A stretch of DNA of 64,000 nucleotides from Hirundichthys speculiger. Its lineage: Eukaryota; Chordata; Actinopteri; Beloniformes; Exocoetidae. Every line of letters begins with the position of its first letter. Position 1 is the stretch's first letter. Below the pieces are notes generated by a model that was given only the letters and a program-made list of their open reading frames with translations, made no database searches and had not been told where the DNA came from. The stretch is taken from assembly GCA_018398805.1 (NCBI GenBank), contig JAGFBZ010000719.1, forward strand, positions 21,363-85,362, written 5' to 3'. This document shows positions 44,942 to 55,444 of the stretch, in pieces. Position numbers and translations under genes: made by a program.

Positions 44942-46114
44942 TCATGTTCCAGAAGTACCAGGAACTGCAGCATTTTCTTCAGTACTGTCAACAGTACCGG
45001 GGTACATCGCCATCATTTCCCGTGCTTTGGTCACATAAGACTGATTAGTTGAACCAGATAAATGTTCCATAGTCAGAAATGTATGGTTGAGAGCCTCACT
45101 AGGACTGATTCTGTGACGTGGATCTATGGCCAGCATTTGCTTCAGAAGACTGATGAATGCATTTATGTCGTCTTTTTCATTTTCGTTAATAGTCAGAATC
45201 ATGGGCAGATCAGCCAGCTCATCTAGACTATGAATTGAATTAGATATTCCCTTATGACTCGTAAAAACCTCTCCTGTTTCTTGTTTGAAGACTTTAGTCG
45301 ATTTCAGCAACCATGTATTTTGGGGTGTGTAATTAAAAAAATACTCTGTGCTTTCTGCGGCATCCAGAAATTCCTTATCAGGCTGACCATTTACCTGCAC
45401 AATTATCCTCACTACCTCATATTCAGATGTATCTGGATATAGATCTTGACCAAGAAATAAGTAAGCGAAAACGCAACCGAGTGACCATATATCTATATTC
45501 TGATCACAGATTGGGTGCCCAAAAATAAGTTCTGGAGCCCTGTGAGGAAGAATTTGTATGGGTCTTTCCTCGTTTAACATGGATGTTTCCTCAGCAAGTC
45601 CAAAATCAATCAGTTTAACTTTATATGGTCGCGTTCTGTGATTAACCAACATTATATTATTACATTTGATATCTGTGTGAACTATGTTGATGCTTTGCAA
45701 GGCTTTTAAGGCCACAAACAGCTGCTGAGAAATCACACGAATTTCAGAGATAGTAAGCGGTGTCTCAGATCTTTTAAACATAAAATCATCTAAGTCAGAA
45801 TCCAACAGTTCTGTGACCAGACAAAATTCGTTCTCAAATTGAAAATGTTCAATAAAAGTCAGTAAGTTGTTTTTCTCAGGGTCTAACTCTCTAATTCGAG
45901 ATAATATATCTACTTCCTTTTCACCCTCTGAGATATTATTGGGCTCTAATATCTTGATGGCTACATAGTTTTTAGATCCCTGAGATTTGCATTTTGCAAC
46001 ACGACCAAATGTCCCACTATTCAGATACTCGTCAATTACGTACTTCTCTGAAGAACCGCGGAGAAAATTTCCAATATCTGTGCCTTCTGTTGGCTTTTTC
46101 TTCTTATCTGCCAT
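44942..46114 (-). CDS. HIPK-like protein kinase, intronless, catalytically complete
   Basis: A 390-residue Ser/Thr (dual-specificity type) kinase of the homeodomain-interacting kinase family, with little beyond the kinase domain. Visible motifs: Gly loop SGTFGRV (33-39), VAIK Lys54, helix C Glu67, catalytic loop HTDIKCNN (146-153; Asp148, Lys150 and Asn153 present), DFG at 170-172, APE at 193-195, DIWSLGC at 208-214 and the closing arginine motif DPRHRIS (331-337). The FFNY...WLLKS...ETGE...DELADL segment (259-303) is the HIPK-type insert. There is no nuclear-interaction or homeobox-binding tail as in HIPK1-3. The single exon suggests a retrocopy origin or the intronless fish HIPK-like expansion. 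It is divergent from, and an inverted duplicate of, the gene at 52020. Confidence 0.87.
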   Translation of the reverse strand: MADKKKKPTEGTDIGNFLRGSSEKYVIDEYLNSGTFGRVAKCKSQGSKNYVAIKILEPNNISEGEKEVDILSRIRELDPEKNNLLTFIEHFQFENEFCLVTELLDSDLDDFMFKRSETPLTISEIRVISQQLFVALKALQSINIVHTDIKCNNIMLVNHRTRPYKVKLIDFGLAEETSMLNEERPIQILPHRAPELIFGHPICDQNIDIWSLGCVFAYLFLGQDLYPDTSEYEVVRIIVQVNGQPDKEFLDAAESTEYFFNYTPQNTWLLKSTKVFKQETGEVFTSHKGISNSIHSLDELADLPMILTINENEKDDINAFISLLKQMLAIDPRHRISPSEALNHTFLTMEHLSGSTNQSYVTKAREMMAMYPGTVDSTEENAAVPGTSGT

Positions 46115-46249
46115 TTCTGAATTTGACTGAAATAAAAACTTTTTTTTTTTTAATCACTGAGGTCAAAATAAGCCTTACTTAAAGCGCTAACTTAAAGCAA
46201 ATGTTTCACATTGAAAAAATATCAGAGGTTTTATCTAACGTACGTCATC

Positions 46250-46310
46250 AGTTTATATGACGTAGAGGAATGTTCCATTGTGTGAGAGTGGGGCGCGGGT
46301 GTGACGTCAG
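46250..46310 (-). promoter_or_regulatory. Putative kinase promoter: TGACGTCA and TATA-like box
   Basis: A perfect palindromic CRE (TGACGTCA) at 46302-46309 and a CATATAAAC box near 46252-46259 lie about 190 and 140 bases upstream of the minus-strand kinase ATG, in the right order and spacing for a core promoter. The same pair, about 40 bases apart, occurs before the sister gene. Confidence 0.5.
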
Positions 46311-46569
46311 AGACGTGCGACTGGATGTTTTGAAAAGAGAAAGAGAGGGAAAAGAAGTATTCGTGTTGTTAACGTTCTGTGCAATAAACGGAGCGTGTTG
46401 CATCCGCTTCAAAAGAGTACCAAGCCTGTGAGTTTTTGTCCGCAGAAAGAGTGTCTCAGAAGCCCTGGATACTTCGGCCCGCTACAATTGTAAGAACTCC
46501 ACCCCCCTATATTGTACTCAAATGGTACGTTCGGCGGGGGCCGGTGGGCGGGGCCGGTGAGCGGGGTTG

Positions 46570-48360
46570 TCTAATGTTCTGCAGTTCGTCGGAAATGAAT
46601 AGAACTTTTTTCCCCGTTTTTTTTTTTTTTTTTTTTTTAATTATTCCAAGAATTCAACAAAATTAAATACAAATAAAATAAATAATATAAATACAATAAA
46701 TATAAAATACAAATTACATACAATAGAATATTTTTCTAGGAACCTGTGCAAATACAAAAAAGGAAAAGAGAGAAATAAGTTTGTATATATAAAAACAAAC
46801 AAAATCTGTAAAATAAATAATAATGAACAAAAGATAGGGTTTATTTTGTAAATTATATTTTTCCATTAAATTAAAAAGTTTCATTGCTTTTTTGTTAGTC
46901 GTTATGAAAGGCAATGAAATTGGGTCAAATTTTCATTTTCATTTTCATTTTCATTTCGTATAAAGAATTTACAGAGAATGACAATGTTATTAATTAGGAA
47001 ATCATATTCCTTGTTGTTCATGACAAGACCATAAATAATGTCTTTTTGAGAGAAAGATTCAAGATAAATCTCATGAATTCAGTCATGTACATCAGTCCAG
47101 AGTGCTTCAGAAAACATACATTGATAAAATAAATGTTCTGAAGTTTCAATATTATCACAGAAAATGCAGTTATTAGTTTCAAACCCAAATGGTTGTTCTA
47201 GTAGTTGATTAGATGGATAAACACCGTTTAAGATTTTAAAATGCATTTCTTTTGCCTTTGGATTTATTGGAAATTTTAAGCATTCAGAGCGAAGCAAATA
47301 AATATCATCTTTGGAGAAGTTTGTTTAATAGAATTTTGAAAAGAGAGTAAAGGGTATGCAATGTCATTATACATATTTCAATCTTTTTATTTGGGATTTT
47401 AATGTTTTCAAAGTCATACCCACCAACTAACAAATGTGGAAGACATAAGGTAATGTTTATTGAGCTTAAAACAATTCCTTTAATTGATGCTAAAGTAGAA
47501 TTAGGGATGGCTTTCCCAACAGAAGAATAGTTACGATTAATTACTGAATCATATTTCAGGCAAAAGGTTTTATATGACATCACACACCCATAACCATCGA
47601 CTATATGAATTAAGGACCAAATGCCTTTATCCATATACGTTTTTATTATACAATGATTTTCTTTTAACTGTGATCTATCTATTGTTCCATATCGGTGTGT
47701 TATGTGGGGTGAAATTATGATTGTACAAAAGCTTCCAGTATAAACGAGATAACAGGGAGCTTTTGAATAATGAACTCACATCTCATTAAGAAACTGATGC
47801 CTCCTAGTTTTTTGAAAATTTAATACAACTCTATAGAGCAGACACAAACGAGTCTTCTGTCTTTCATTACACACAGTTTGTCGAACTGCATTGTGGGAAT
47901 TGTGCATCACGTTGTGTCGACTGCGTGAGAGAAGAGTCTGATAAAATCAGAAGGTTGATCAAAATTAATATATGCTTGTCAGTCTCCTTATGTTCCTCCC
48001 CAAATGATTAAAAAGGTCAATTCCATCATTTTTAAATTCATATGGAAAAATAAGACTCACTATCTTAAAAAAAATCTGTGATGGTAGTTTATGAACATGG
48101 TGGGTTAAAAGCTGCTGATTTTGAAGCTAAGATAGGTGTCCTAAAGTTGAATTAGATAAAAGCTTATTTGGCAAAACGCGATTCCTTGTGGTTCCATATA
48201 GCAAAATATCTTTTCTAAAAGGTTGGAGGATTTGCATTTTTTAATGCTAATGCATTAAAGTCGGATTTTGAAATAACTAAACTATCAATCAAACTGACTT
48301 TCACAAATACTACTCTACTGGAAAATTATGTTCATCCACAACTTTACACCACATAGTTCC
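46570..48360. mobile_element. LINE composite, copy 1 (empty site)
   Basis: The minus strand shows L1-like C-terminal pieces (KEMHFKILNGVYPSNQLLEQ, then CIFCDNIETSEHLFYQC at 47079-47297; a second piece at 47305-47634). From about 47940 the plus strand shows another L1-like tail (NSIIFKFIW...). The whole block recurs in the same orientation at 56950-59135. All frames are broken. Confidence 0.8.
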
Positions 48361-49434
48361 ACCGTGGAATAATAGAACCAAATCAATACACAGGAAGACC
48401 TTATTTAAATAAGAATTATATAATAAGAAAGTTTTATATTTGTTACTGACTTGATGGATATAAATGACAATTTATTGCAGTTTAATTCATTTGTAGAAAC
48501 ATTTATTTATTCATTTAATATTTATTGTTGAAAAAAAAAACCTTACTACAATGTTGATTTCCCTTCTGGGATTAATAAAGTAATTTTCATTCATTTCATT
48601 TGTATTTTATTTGTAGCTTAAAATGCTCTTATCGAGAATTTAATCAACTTAGAGCCATTCCTCTTCTGTTCAAATGCATAAATAACAATATCCTCACAAA
48701 CTCAAATGTGTCTGTTAAACTGCCCAATTTAAAAATCAGTAAATTGAAATTTAGTGAAAGAAAATGCAACAACAAAGTCCTTGGAAGAGTGTTTTAAAGA
48801 AAATATGTTCCATAATGACAAAAAGTCAACAATAATACTGAAGTGACACTAGTTACCTAGTTTGTAGTTACCTTAAATGGCCAATTTCACCCAAGATAAA
48901 AGAAATCCAGCTCAAATTAAAAAACAATATTTATCTTGCTGCTGAAACTCTATGAAAAAGGTTCAATTTTGAAGTAAGTCTGTGTGTTTTCTGTAAGACA
49001 GAACATGAAACAATTGAATACTTATTCTTCTCTTGTTCAGTCACAATGTTGTTTTGGAAAGATGTTTATCGATGGTTAAATATTGGGATTAAAAATTCTC
49101 TGTTTAACAAATTTTAAGTGATGTTCTATATGGAAGGTCTGTCTTAAAAGATGTCCAAAATGGTGAACATAATTCTTATTATGGGAAAATATCGTAGTCA
49201 TGCGGTTTTAATAACTGTAGCACAACAATAGTGAGCGGACTGATATGTCTGCACGAATGGTTTAAAATCCTGATATTGTTTTTTTTTTTTATTTATCTGA
49301 CAGTGGGAGTGGGTGGGTAATAATATCATAAAGCTATATTTCGAAGATAAAACGATTGAAAATTGCACATTTTGCAGCTGGCAACATGGATAATCCTACA
49401 TTATAACTATACTGAGTAACAGATGAGGAAATAT
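48361..49434 (+). mobile_element. L1-like LINE C-terminal remnant
   Basis: The plus strand reads CVFCKTEHETIEYLFFSCSV with following WKDVYRWLN, the Cys/His-bearing C-terminal tail typical of L1-type proteins. It has many stops. A FISSLKCSYREFN-like piece at 48600-48797 may belong to it. Confidence 0.6.
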
Positions 49435-49525
49435 CTATATTTTATATAGATATATATATCTATATATCTAAATAGATATATATATATCTAATATAGATAT
49501 ATATAAATATATATCTATATTTTCT
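49435..49525. repeat. TATAGATA palindromic AT-rich tract
   Basis: About 90 bases built only of TATA/GATA/CTATA motifs, largely self-complementary, so it can fold back on itself. Confidence 0.85.
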
Positions 49526-49769
49526 GAAGACATTTTTATTTAATGTTTAAAAATGAACCAAGTGATTGTTACCATTATGGACCACATTGTTCCAGGCTTA
49601 AATGTTCTGAGAAAGGTTTGAGAAAATAAAGTATTTCTGTTTGTTATAGCTCAATTGTACCACTAGGTGGCAATATTGTCTGTTACAAGTTGGAATGCTT
49701 TTGCGTAGAAGAAGAGCGAACAAGGAAGGGAGCAAATACATGCACATTAGAGTACCATTGCTTGGAAAG

Positions 49770-50400
49770 AAAGATAGATAGATAAACTTTATTACAGACT
49801 CAAGGTCCAAAAAGCCAAAGACAAATGTACCAGTGTCCCCAGAGCTCAGACTGGTAGCGTACAGCACTAAACATAATATTTGATAGCAGCAAGATGATTT
49901 CATTCTTAGAGTCATTTAGTCTGCCAATAAATTTATACATCAGACCTCTCAGAGCAGACTGTAAAGAGTTCACTCACTCACGCTGCCACAAACATCTCAC
50001 TGGCACTAGTCCATCGCAGTCTTTGTAAAAGTGTCCTTAGGGAATCATTATATGCCACTTGCAGGCTCTGAAGGCTTGTTTTATTATAACGAGACCAAAG
50101 ATGAGCGGTGTACAAGGGAGTACAAGAGGCTTTGAATAAAGTCACCTTCACAGAATCACTACATGAACCCAATTTCCGTAATAAAATATTTGCTTGCATG
50201 CGACGCTGTCAGTAAATGTCCTCATCATCTGTGAGCTGATCAGTAATCCAATGGCCAAGATATTTAACCTTATTGGAGACACGTAGAACATCACCTGCTA
50301 AACTAAAGTCAGGAAAGGTTATACATTTGTCTTCCTTCGTTCTACAGATCATTAAGACACTTTTTGTAGCATTATATTTGATGTCATGTTGAACCTATCG
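49770..50400 (-). mobile_element. Non-LTR retrotransposon 3' end
   Basis: The minus-strand frame at 49978-50199 reads LLRKLGSCSDSVKVTLFKAS and TSASEMFVA, the post-reverse-transcriptase tail of a fish non-LTR element. The downstream side ends in a GATAGATAGATAAAC microsatellite-type tail near 49770, as expected for a 3' end. Confidence 0.65.
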
Positions 50401-50574
50401 TGGAAAATTATCTGAAGAAGAATCCAAGTAGAATGACAAATATAACGTTCAATGTTTTTATTAGGTCAAGTCAGAAGAAAAAAACAGACTTTTAAGCAGC
50501 AGCACCAGAAGTCCATATATGGTCATGTTGTATGACTGATAGTCAGGGCGTAGGAATTAACAAAGAGTGGCTTG

Positions 50575-51420
50575 AGTTACATATATTTGTGAAAATGCAA
50601 TAAAGGCACATTTCACCATTTTTTTAGTATGTAGATCACATTAGTCCTGGTCCACATCAAAAACCATAATACCTAAGCTTCTGTGAAGCTTTTATTCGAT
50701 GTGTGAAAATGCAATAGAGGCAGGTTTCATCGTTTTTACAGTATATAGACCACATTAGACCAGGTCCTGTAATGGTTTAGTAAAAGGAACGCAAAGGAGA
50801 CTCTAACTGGTGAAAGAAAAAGCTTTTTTTAAAGGTGAAGGAGTGAGAGGAAGGAGTGGTGCTGGTCCAAGTCGGGAGTTGAGAGCTGGTCCGGGAAGGA
50901 ATCACTGCTGGAGGAGATGGCTGGGCTGACAGGCAGGTCGTCCGGCGGGCAGGTGGGCAGGATGAACAGAAGAAATTTTCACAAATAGAAAAAAGGTTTC
51001 ACAGATCAGAAACTGTGTCTGAATGAATGTTTAGCCTCTTTAGGATAATCAAATCCAGATTTGAGAAGCCTAGGTATTATGGTTTTTGATGTGGACCTGG
51101 TCTAATGTGGTCTACATACTGAAAAAACAGTGAAATGTGCCTTTATTGCATTTTCACAAATAGAAAAAAGGTTTTACAGATCAGAAACTGTGTTATAATG
51201 AATGTTTAGCCTCTTTAGGATAATCTAGTCCAGATTTGAGAAGCCTAGGTATTATGGTTTTTGATGTGGACCTGGTCTAACGTGGTCTTTATGCTGAAAA
51301 AACGGCCAAGTTACATTTTCACAAATCGAATAAAGGTTTCACAGATCAGAAACTGAGTTAATGATTCTCCAGGGTCTGTAGATTAATCTAGTCCAGATTT
51401 GAGAAGTCTGGGTAACTTCA
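50575..51420. repeat. Complex direct and inverted repeats, about 150-190 bp units
   Basis: Segments containing GGTATTATGGTTTTTGATGT and a GAAATGTGCCTTTATTGCAT block occur in forward orientation at about 51071-51164 and 51248-51330, and in reverse orientation twice at about 50575-50770. A unique GGCAGGTCG-type segment (50770-50960) separates them. The origin is unknown. Confidence 0.75.
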
Positions 51421-51866
51421 GCGTCGTCACTGCTTTCTAACGAGACCATCGACAGTTAAATTTAGCGGCACGTTTCTTCTGGTTTTCACGTTCAACATAA
51501 CAACATTCTGTCAACTCGGACGATCTCCTACGTTGGGCTTTTCTTCCTCTGTTCGTCTCCAGATTTCTTCGGGGATGTCTGTACGTCTGAGCCTCCTGCC
51601 GGTTTCAGAGCAATCAGCTGATCCTTCATGTAAACAATGCGGCCATGACGTTGTCAGCTAAACGAAAAATGAAGACCTACTGAGTTGTTTAATCTGTTCC
51701 CTCTTGGAGAGGGAACAGATTAAATAACTTAGTGTAAAATAAAAAACAAGGAAAATAACCAATTTACATAACAATCAATGTTAAAAGTATAAATACCAGG
51801 AACGATGGCAACAGGCTGGGGGCACGATGAGTGCGCATGCGCATAAATGGTTCGAATTGAATGATA
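51421..51866. other. Upstream region of the pseudokinase gene, with short hairpin
   Basis: Mostly single-copy looking sequence. At 51685-51728 a near-perfect stem (TTAATCTGTTCCCTCT / AGAGGGAACAGATTAA) with a 3-base loop is present. Its role is unknown. Confidence 0.6.
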
Positions 51867-51920
51867 TGACGTCACGCTCTCGTTGTTGTCACAGCAACGT
51901 CAACAGAGATAAAAGGGGCT
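51867..51920 (+). promoter_or_regulatory. Putative pseudokinase promoter: TGACGTCA and TATA-like box
   Basis: TGACGTCA lies at 51867-51874 and GATAAAAGG at about 51908-51916, 153 and about 110 bases upstream of the ATG. The arrangement mirrors that of the inverted sister gene at 46250-46310. Confidence 0.5.
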
Positions 51921-52019
51921 ACTCTTTTTTTCACATGACCTGTGTTTACAAACACAGAAATGGGTCGCTGTGAACATTTTAAAGAAGTAATTCTTTGAGG
52001 AATTCTCAAACTTTCAGAA

Positions 52020-55000
52020 ATGCAGACACCCAGGAGCAGTTATTTATTAGTACATATTGATGACATATATGTAGGTCTTATTATCAGAGGTTACTCAAAC
52101 AGTTACTACGTTGAAGAGCTCTTGCATTCAGGAGCTTCTGGAAACGTTTTCAGGTGCAGAGTACTGGGAACAAACAACCATGTGGCAGTAAAAATTATGA
52201 ACAGAGATTGTACTGAGGTAGGAAAGAGCGAAGCTCTAATATTATATCGATTTAGAATGTATGACCCCGACAGAAACAACTTGCTCAAGTTTATTGAAAG
52301 TTTCATGTATAAGGACCATTTTTGTCTGGTCACAGAATTGTTGGACATGACTCTAACTGATTTTATTGAAAGAAGAAATTTTGAACCTCTGCACATCAGT
52401 GACATTCGTGACATTGCTAGGCAGTTACTAGTGGCTCTGAAAATACTGAGGACCATTGGTGTGATTCACACAAATATCACACCTGACAAAATAATGCTGG
52501 TAGACCACCAGTTGCAGCCTTTCAAAGTTAAGATAATAGGTTTCAGTCATGCTACTGATACAACTAATTCAAAGAAGGAGGGCACTTTCCAGAGTATTCC
52601 TTACAGGCCTCCAGAGGTCATCATTGACCATCCTAAAGTGGACGTAATGGCAGATATGTGGTCTCTTGGTTGTCTTCTGGTATATTTATATATAAGTCAA
52701 GACCTATTTCCAAATAAAGAAGCTGACGCAATTAGTTTTATGTATCGGCTGTCTCACCACCCCGGACATTCTTTCCTGAAACCTGGACGCAAGTCAAGAA
52801 TCTTTCTTAACATGTTAATGATATTTTCACGGTGGGTATGGACACCCGTCAATTACGGTAGATATCACTGGAATTCTGATGATGAGTATGGTGATGGGCA
52901 GGATGTAATTGATTTAATAGACAGGGATTGTGAAAATCCCATCTTAGATCTAGAAGTATACATTTTCTTCGTCCTCATTTGGAACTTCATAACAATAGAG
53001 CCTCAAAGACGCTTTACGCCTCAAAGGGCTTTAAACGACCAATTCTTTACTTTGAAGCATTTGGATGGTTTGACTGATCCTTATATAACCAATGAAATAA
53101 AAAGAATGACACTGAACCCAGACAACATGTGCATTGAGTCTAAAGAGGAAAACACCAGAATGTCTGGAAGCTTTAGCAGCAATGAACACAAAGAAGCAAC
53201 TGCAGCCAGCTTAACCACCACTGACATGACTAACAGATACATAGTTGCTGCTGAAGGTAATGAGGAGACCATCAGAGGTTCTGCTACCTCTGAAAATCAG
53301 GCTGTAGCCAGCTCCAGTAAAGAGGAAGTGACATCAGCACCAAGATCTGTGACATCAGACCAGCTGGAGTCCTCTAAAACATTATCTGTTCAAACTGGAA
53401 CACGTGAAATCAGTCCCAGTAAAGAGGAAGTGACATCAGCACGAAGATCTGTGACATCAGACCAGCTGGAGTCCTCTAAAACATTATCTGTCCAAACTGG
53501 AACACGTGAAATCAGCCCCAGTAAAGAGGAAGTGATGTCAGCACCAAGAACTGTGACATCAGACCAGCTGGAGTCCTCTAAAACATTATCTGTTCAAACT
53601 GGAACACGTGAAATCAGTCCCAGTAAAGAGGAAGTGATGTCAGCACCAAGATCTGTGACTTCAGACCAGCTGGAGTCCTCTAAAACATTATCTGTCCAAA
53701 CTGGAACACGTGAAATCAGCCACAGTAAAGAGGAAGTGACATCAGCACCAAGATCTGTGACATCAGACCAGCTGGAGTCCTCTAAAACATTATCTGTTCA
53801 AACTGGAACACGTGAAATCAGCCCCAGTAAAGAGGAAGTGATGTCAGCACCAAGATCTGTGACACCAGACCAGCTGGAGTCCTCTAAAACATTATCTGTT
53901 CAAACTGGAACACGTGAAATCAGCCCCAGTAAAGAGGAAGTGACATCAGCACCAAGATCTGTGACATCAGACCAGCTGGAGTCCTCTAAAACATTATCTG
54001 TCCAAACTGGAACACGTGAAATCAGCCACAGTAAAGAGGAAGTGACATCAGCACCAAGATCTGTGACATCAGACCTGCTGGAGTCCTCTAAAACATTATC
54101 TGTCCAAACTGGAACACGTGAAATCAGTCCCAGTAAAGAGGAAGTGACGTCAGCACCAAGATCTGTGACATCAGACCAGCTGGAGTCCTCTAAAACATTA
54201 TCTGTCCAAACTGGAACACGTGAAATCAGCCCCAGTAAAGAGGAAGTGATGTCAGCACCAAGAACTGTGACACCAGACCAGCTGGAGTCCTCTAAAACAT
54301 TATCTGTTCAAACTGGAACACGTGAAATCAGCCCCAGTAAAGAGGAAGTGACATCAGCACCAAGATCTGTGACATCAGACCAGCTGGAGTCCTCTAAAAC
54401 ATTATCTGTTCAAACTGGAACACGTGAAATCAGCCCCAGTAAAGAGGAAGTGATGTCAGCACCAAGATCTGTGACATCAGACCAGCTGGAGTCCTCTAAA
54501 ACTTTATCTGTCCAAACTGGAACATGTGAAATCAGTCCCAGTAAAGAGGAAGTGATGTCAGCACCAAGATCTGTGACATCAGACCAGCTGGAGTCCTCTA
54601 AAACTTTATCTGTTCAAACTGGAACACGTGAAATCAGCCCCAGTAAAGAGGAAGTGATGTCAGCACCAAGATCTGTGACATCAGACCAGCTGGAGTCCTC
54701 TAAAACATTATCTGTTCAAACTGGAACACGTGAAATCAGCCCCAGTAAAGAGGAAGTGATGTCAGCACCAAGAACTGTGACATCAGACCTGCTGGAGTCC
54801 TCTAAAACTTTATCTGTCCAAACTGGAACATATGAAATGAGGTCAAGTGAGGAGGCAGTAGAGCCAATACAAAGACATTTGATGAAGGGACAGAAAACAG
54901 AGCCAGCACTGGAGCTCACTGGGAAATTCAACATAGATGTAAAAATGTATGTAAGAACAATCATAACTTTTGAGTTGCCACCATCAGCTGATGCAGATAG

Positions 55001-55271
55001 TTTAAGATGCAGCATCATCAACCTCCCTGCTGACGTGACAGAGAACACTGACAGAACTGCTGCTGACCACAAAGACAGACAAGCAGGAAACATCATCAAC
55101 AGCACAGCTCCTGGCAGCAACCAAACAGATGAAGACATTCCCTGTGAAAAAGACAAAAAAACTCATCTTCCTGAGGTTAATCCCCTCATGAAATGTCTCC
55201 AATGGATCCGCAAATTCTTCTCTTGGTTGTTCAAAAAGACACCCTGCAGCTGTGTTTCATCGCCCTTTTAA
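52020..55271 (+). CDS. HIPK-like pseudokinase with 34-residue repeat tail
   Basis: An intronless frame of 1,083 residues. Residues 30-355 align in layout with the HIPK-like kinase at 44942-46114: Gly loop SGASGNVF (37-44), VAVK Lys58, FCLVTELLD, MWSLGC (213-218) and RRFTPQRAL. Catalytic residues are gone: the HRD Asp is Asn152 (HTNITPDK), the loop Lys is Thr154, the loop Asn is Lys157 and the DFG Asp is Gly174 (IGFS), so phosphotransfer is not expected. Residues 433-942 are 15 tandem 34-residue repeats (SKEEVTSAPRSVTSDQLESS...). The last 140 residues are unlike anything I recognise and end in a hydrophobic/basic Cys-bearing stretch (CLQWIRKFFSWLFKK), possibly membrane-associated. An ATTAAA lies at 55436. 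No frameshift is seen despite the repeats, which argues for a maintained protein. Confidence 0.82.
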   Translation: MQTPRSSYLLVHIDDIYVGLIIRGYSNSYYVEELLHSGASGNVFRCRVLGTNNHVAVKIMNRDCTEVGKSEALILYRFRMYDPDRNNLLKFIESFMYKDHFCLVTELLDMTLTDFIERRNFEPLHISDIRDIARQLLVALKILRTIGVIHTNITPDKIMLVDHQLQPFKVKIIGFSHATDTTNSKKEGTFQSIPYRPPEVIIDHPKVDVMADMWSLGCLLVYLYISQDLFPNKEADAISFMYRLSHHPGHSFLKPGRKSRIFLNMLMIFSRWVWTPVNYGRYHWNSDDEYGDGQDVIDLIDRDCENPILDLEVYIFFVLIWNFITIEPQRRFTPQRALNDQFFTLKHLDGLTDPYITNEIKRMTLNPDNMCIESKEENTRMSGSFSSNEHKEATAASLTTTDMTNRYIVAAEGNEETIRGSATSENQAVASSSKEEVTSAPRSVTSDQLESSKTLSVQTGTREISPSKEEVTSARRSVTSDQLESSKTLSVQTGTREISPSKEEVMSAPRTVTSDQLESSKTLSVQTGTREISPSKEEVMSAPRSVTSDQLESSKTLSVQTGTREISHSKEEVTSAPRSVTSDQLESSKTLSVQTGTREISPSKEEVMSAPRSVTPDQLESSKTLSVQTGTREISPSKEEVTSAPRSVTSDQLESSKTLSVQTGTREISHSKEEVTSAPRSVTSDLLESSKTLSVQTGTREISPSKEEVTSAPRSVTSDQLESSKTLSVQTGTREISPSKEEVMSAPRTVTPDQLESSKTLSVQTGTREISPSKEEVTSAPRSVTSDQLESSKTLSVQTGTREISPSKEEVMSAPRSVTSDQLESSKTLSVQTGTCEISPSKEEVMSAPRSVTSDQLESSKTLSVQTGTREISPSKEEVMSAPRSVTSDQLESSKTLSVQTGTREISPSKEEVMSAPRTVTSDLLESSKTLSVQTGTYEMRSSEEAVEPIQRHLMKGQKTEPALELTGKFNIDVKMYVRTIITFELPPSADADSLRCSIINLPADVTENTDRTAADHKDRQAGNIINSTAPGSNQTDEDIPCEKDKKTHLPEVNPLMKCLQWIRKFFSWLFKKTPCSCVSSPF
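53316..54845 (+). repeat. Coding minisatellite, 15 x 102 bp
   Basis: In-frame units of 102 bases encode 34 residues. They differ at only a few positions: ACATCA/ATGTCA giving T/M, TCA/CCA giving S/P, CAG/CTG giving Q/L, and occasional ISP/ISH. Units alternate between the M and T types, suggesting expansion by unequal exchange or gene conversion. The composition is Ser/Thr/Glu-rich with recurring acidic phosphorylation-type sites (SKEE, SDQLE). Confidence 0.97.
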
Positions 55272-55444
55272 TTTTGTGACATGACACGAATGACGGAAAC
55301 GCAGTCATTTCCCAGTTGACTTTCATCAACATTTGAAAATGTTGCTCAGGATTTGTTAGAAAACTTTCATGGAAATGTGGTTAGTGAGAAGGTAACCTGT
55401 GTTTTTGCAAACATTTCTTCATTTGCAACACATCCATTAAAAAG

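Noticed and set aside
47079..47634. Minus-strand frames of 72 and 109 codons as a novel gene family, since they recur at 57.6 kb
   Set aside because: They carry L1-type C-terminal features with stops and are duplicated as part of a LINE composite.
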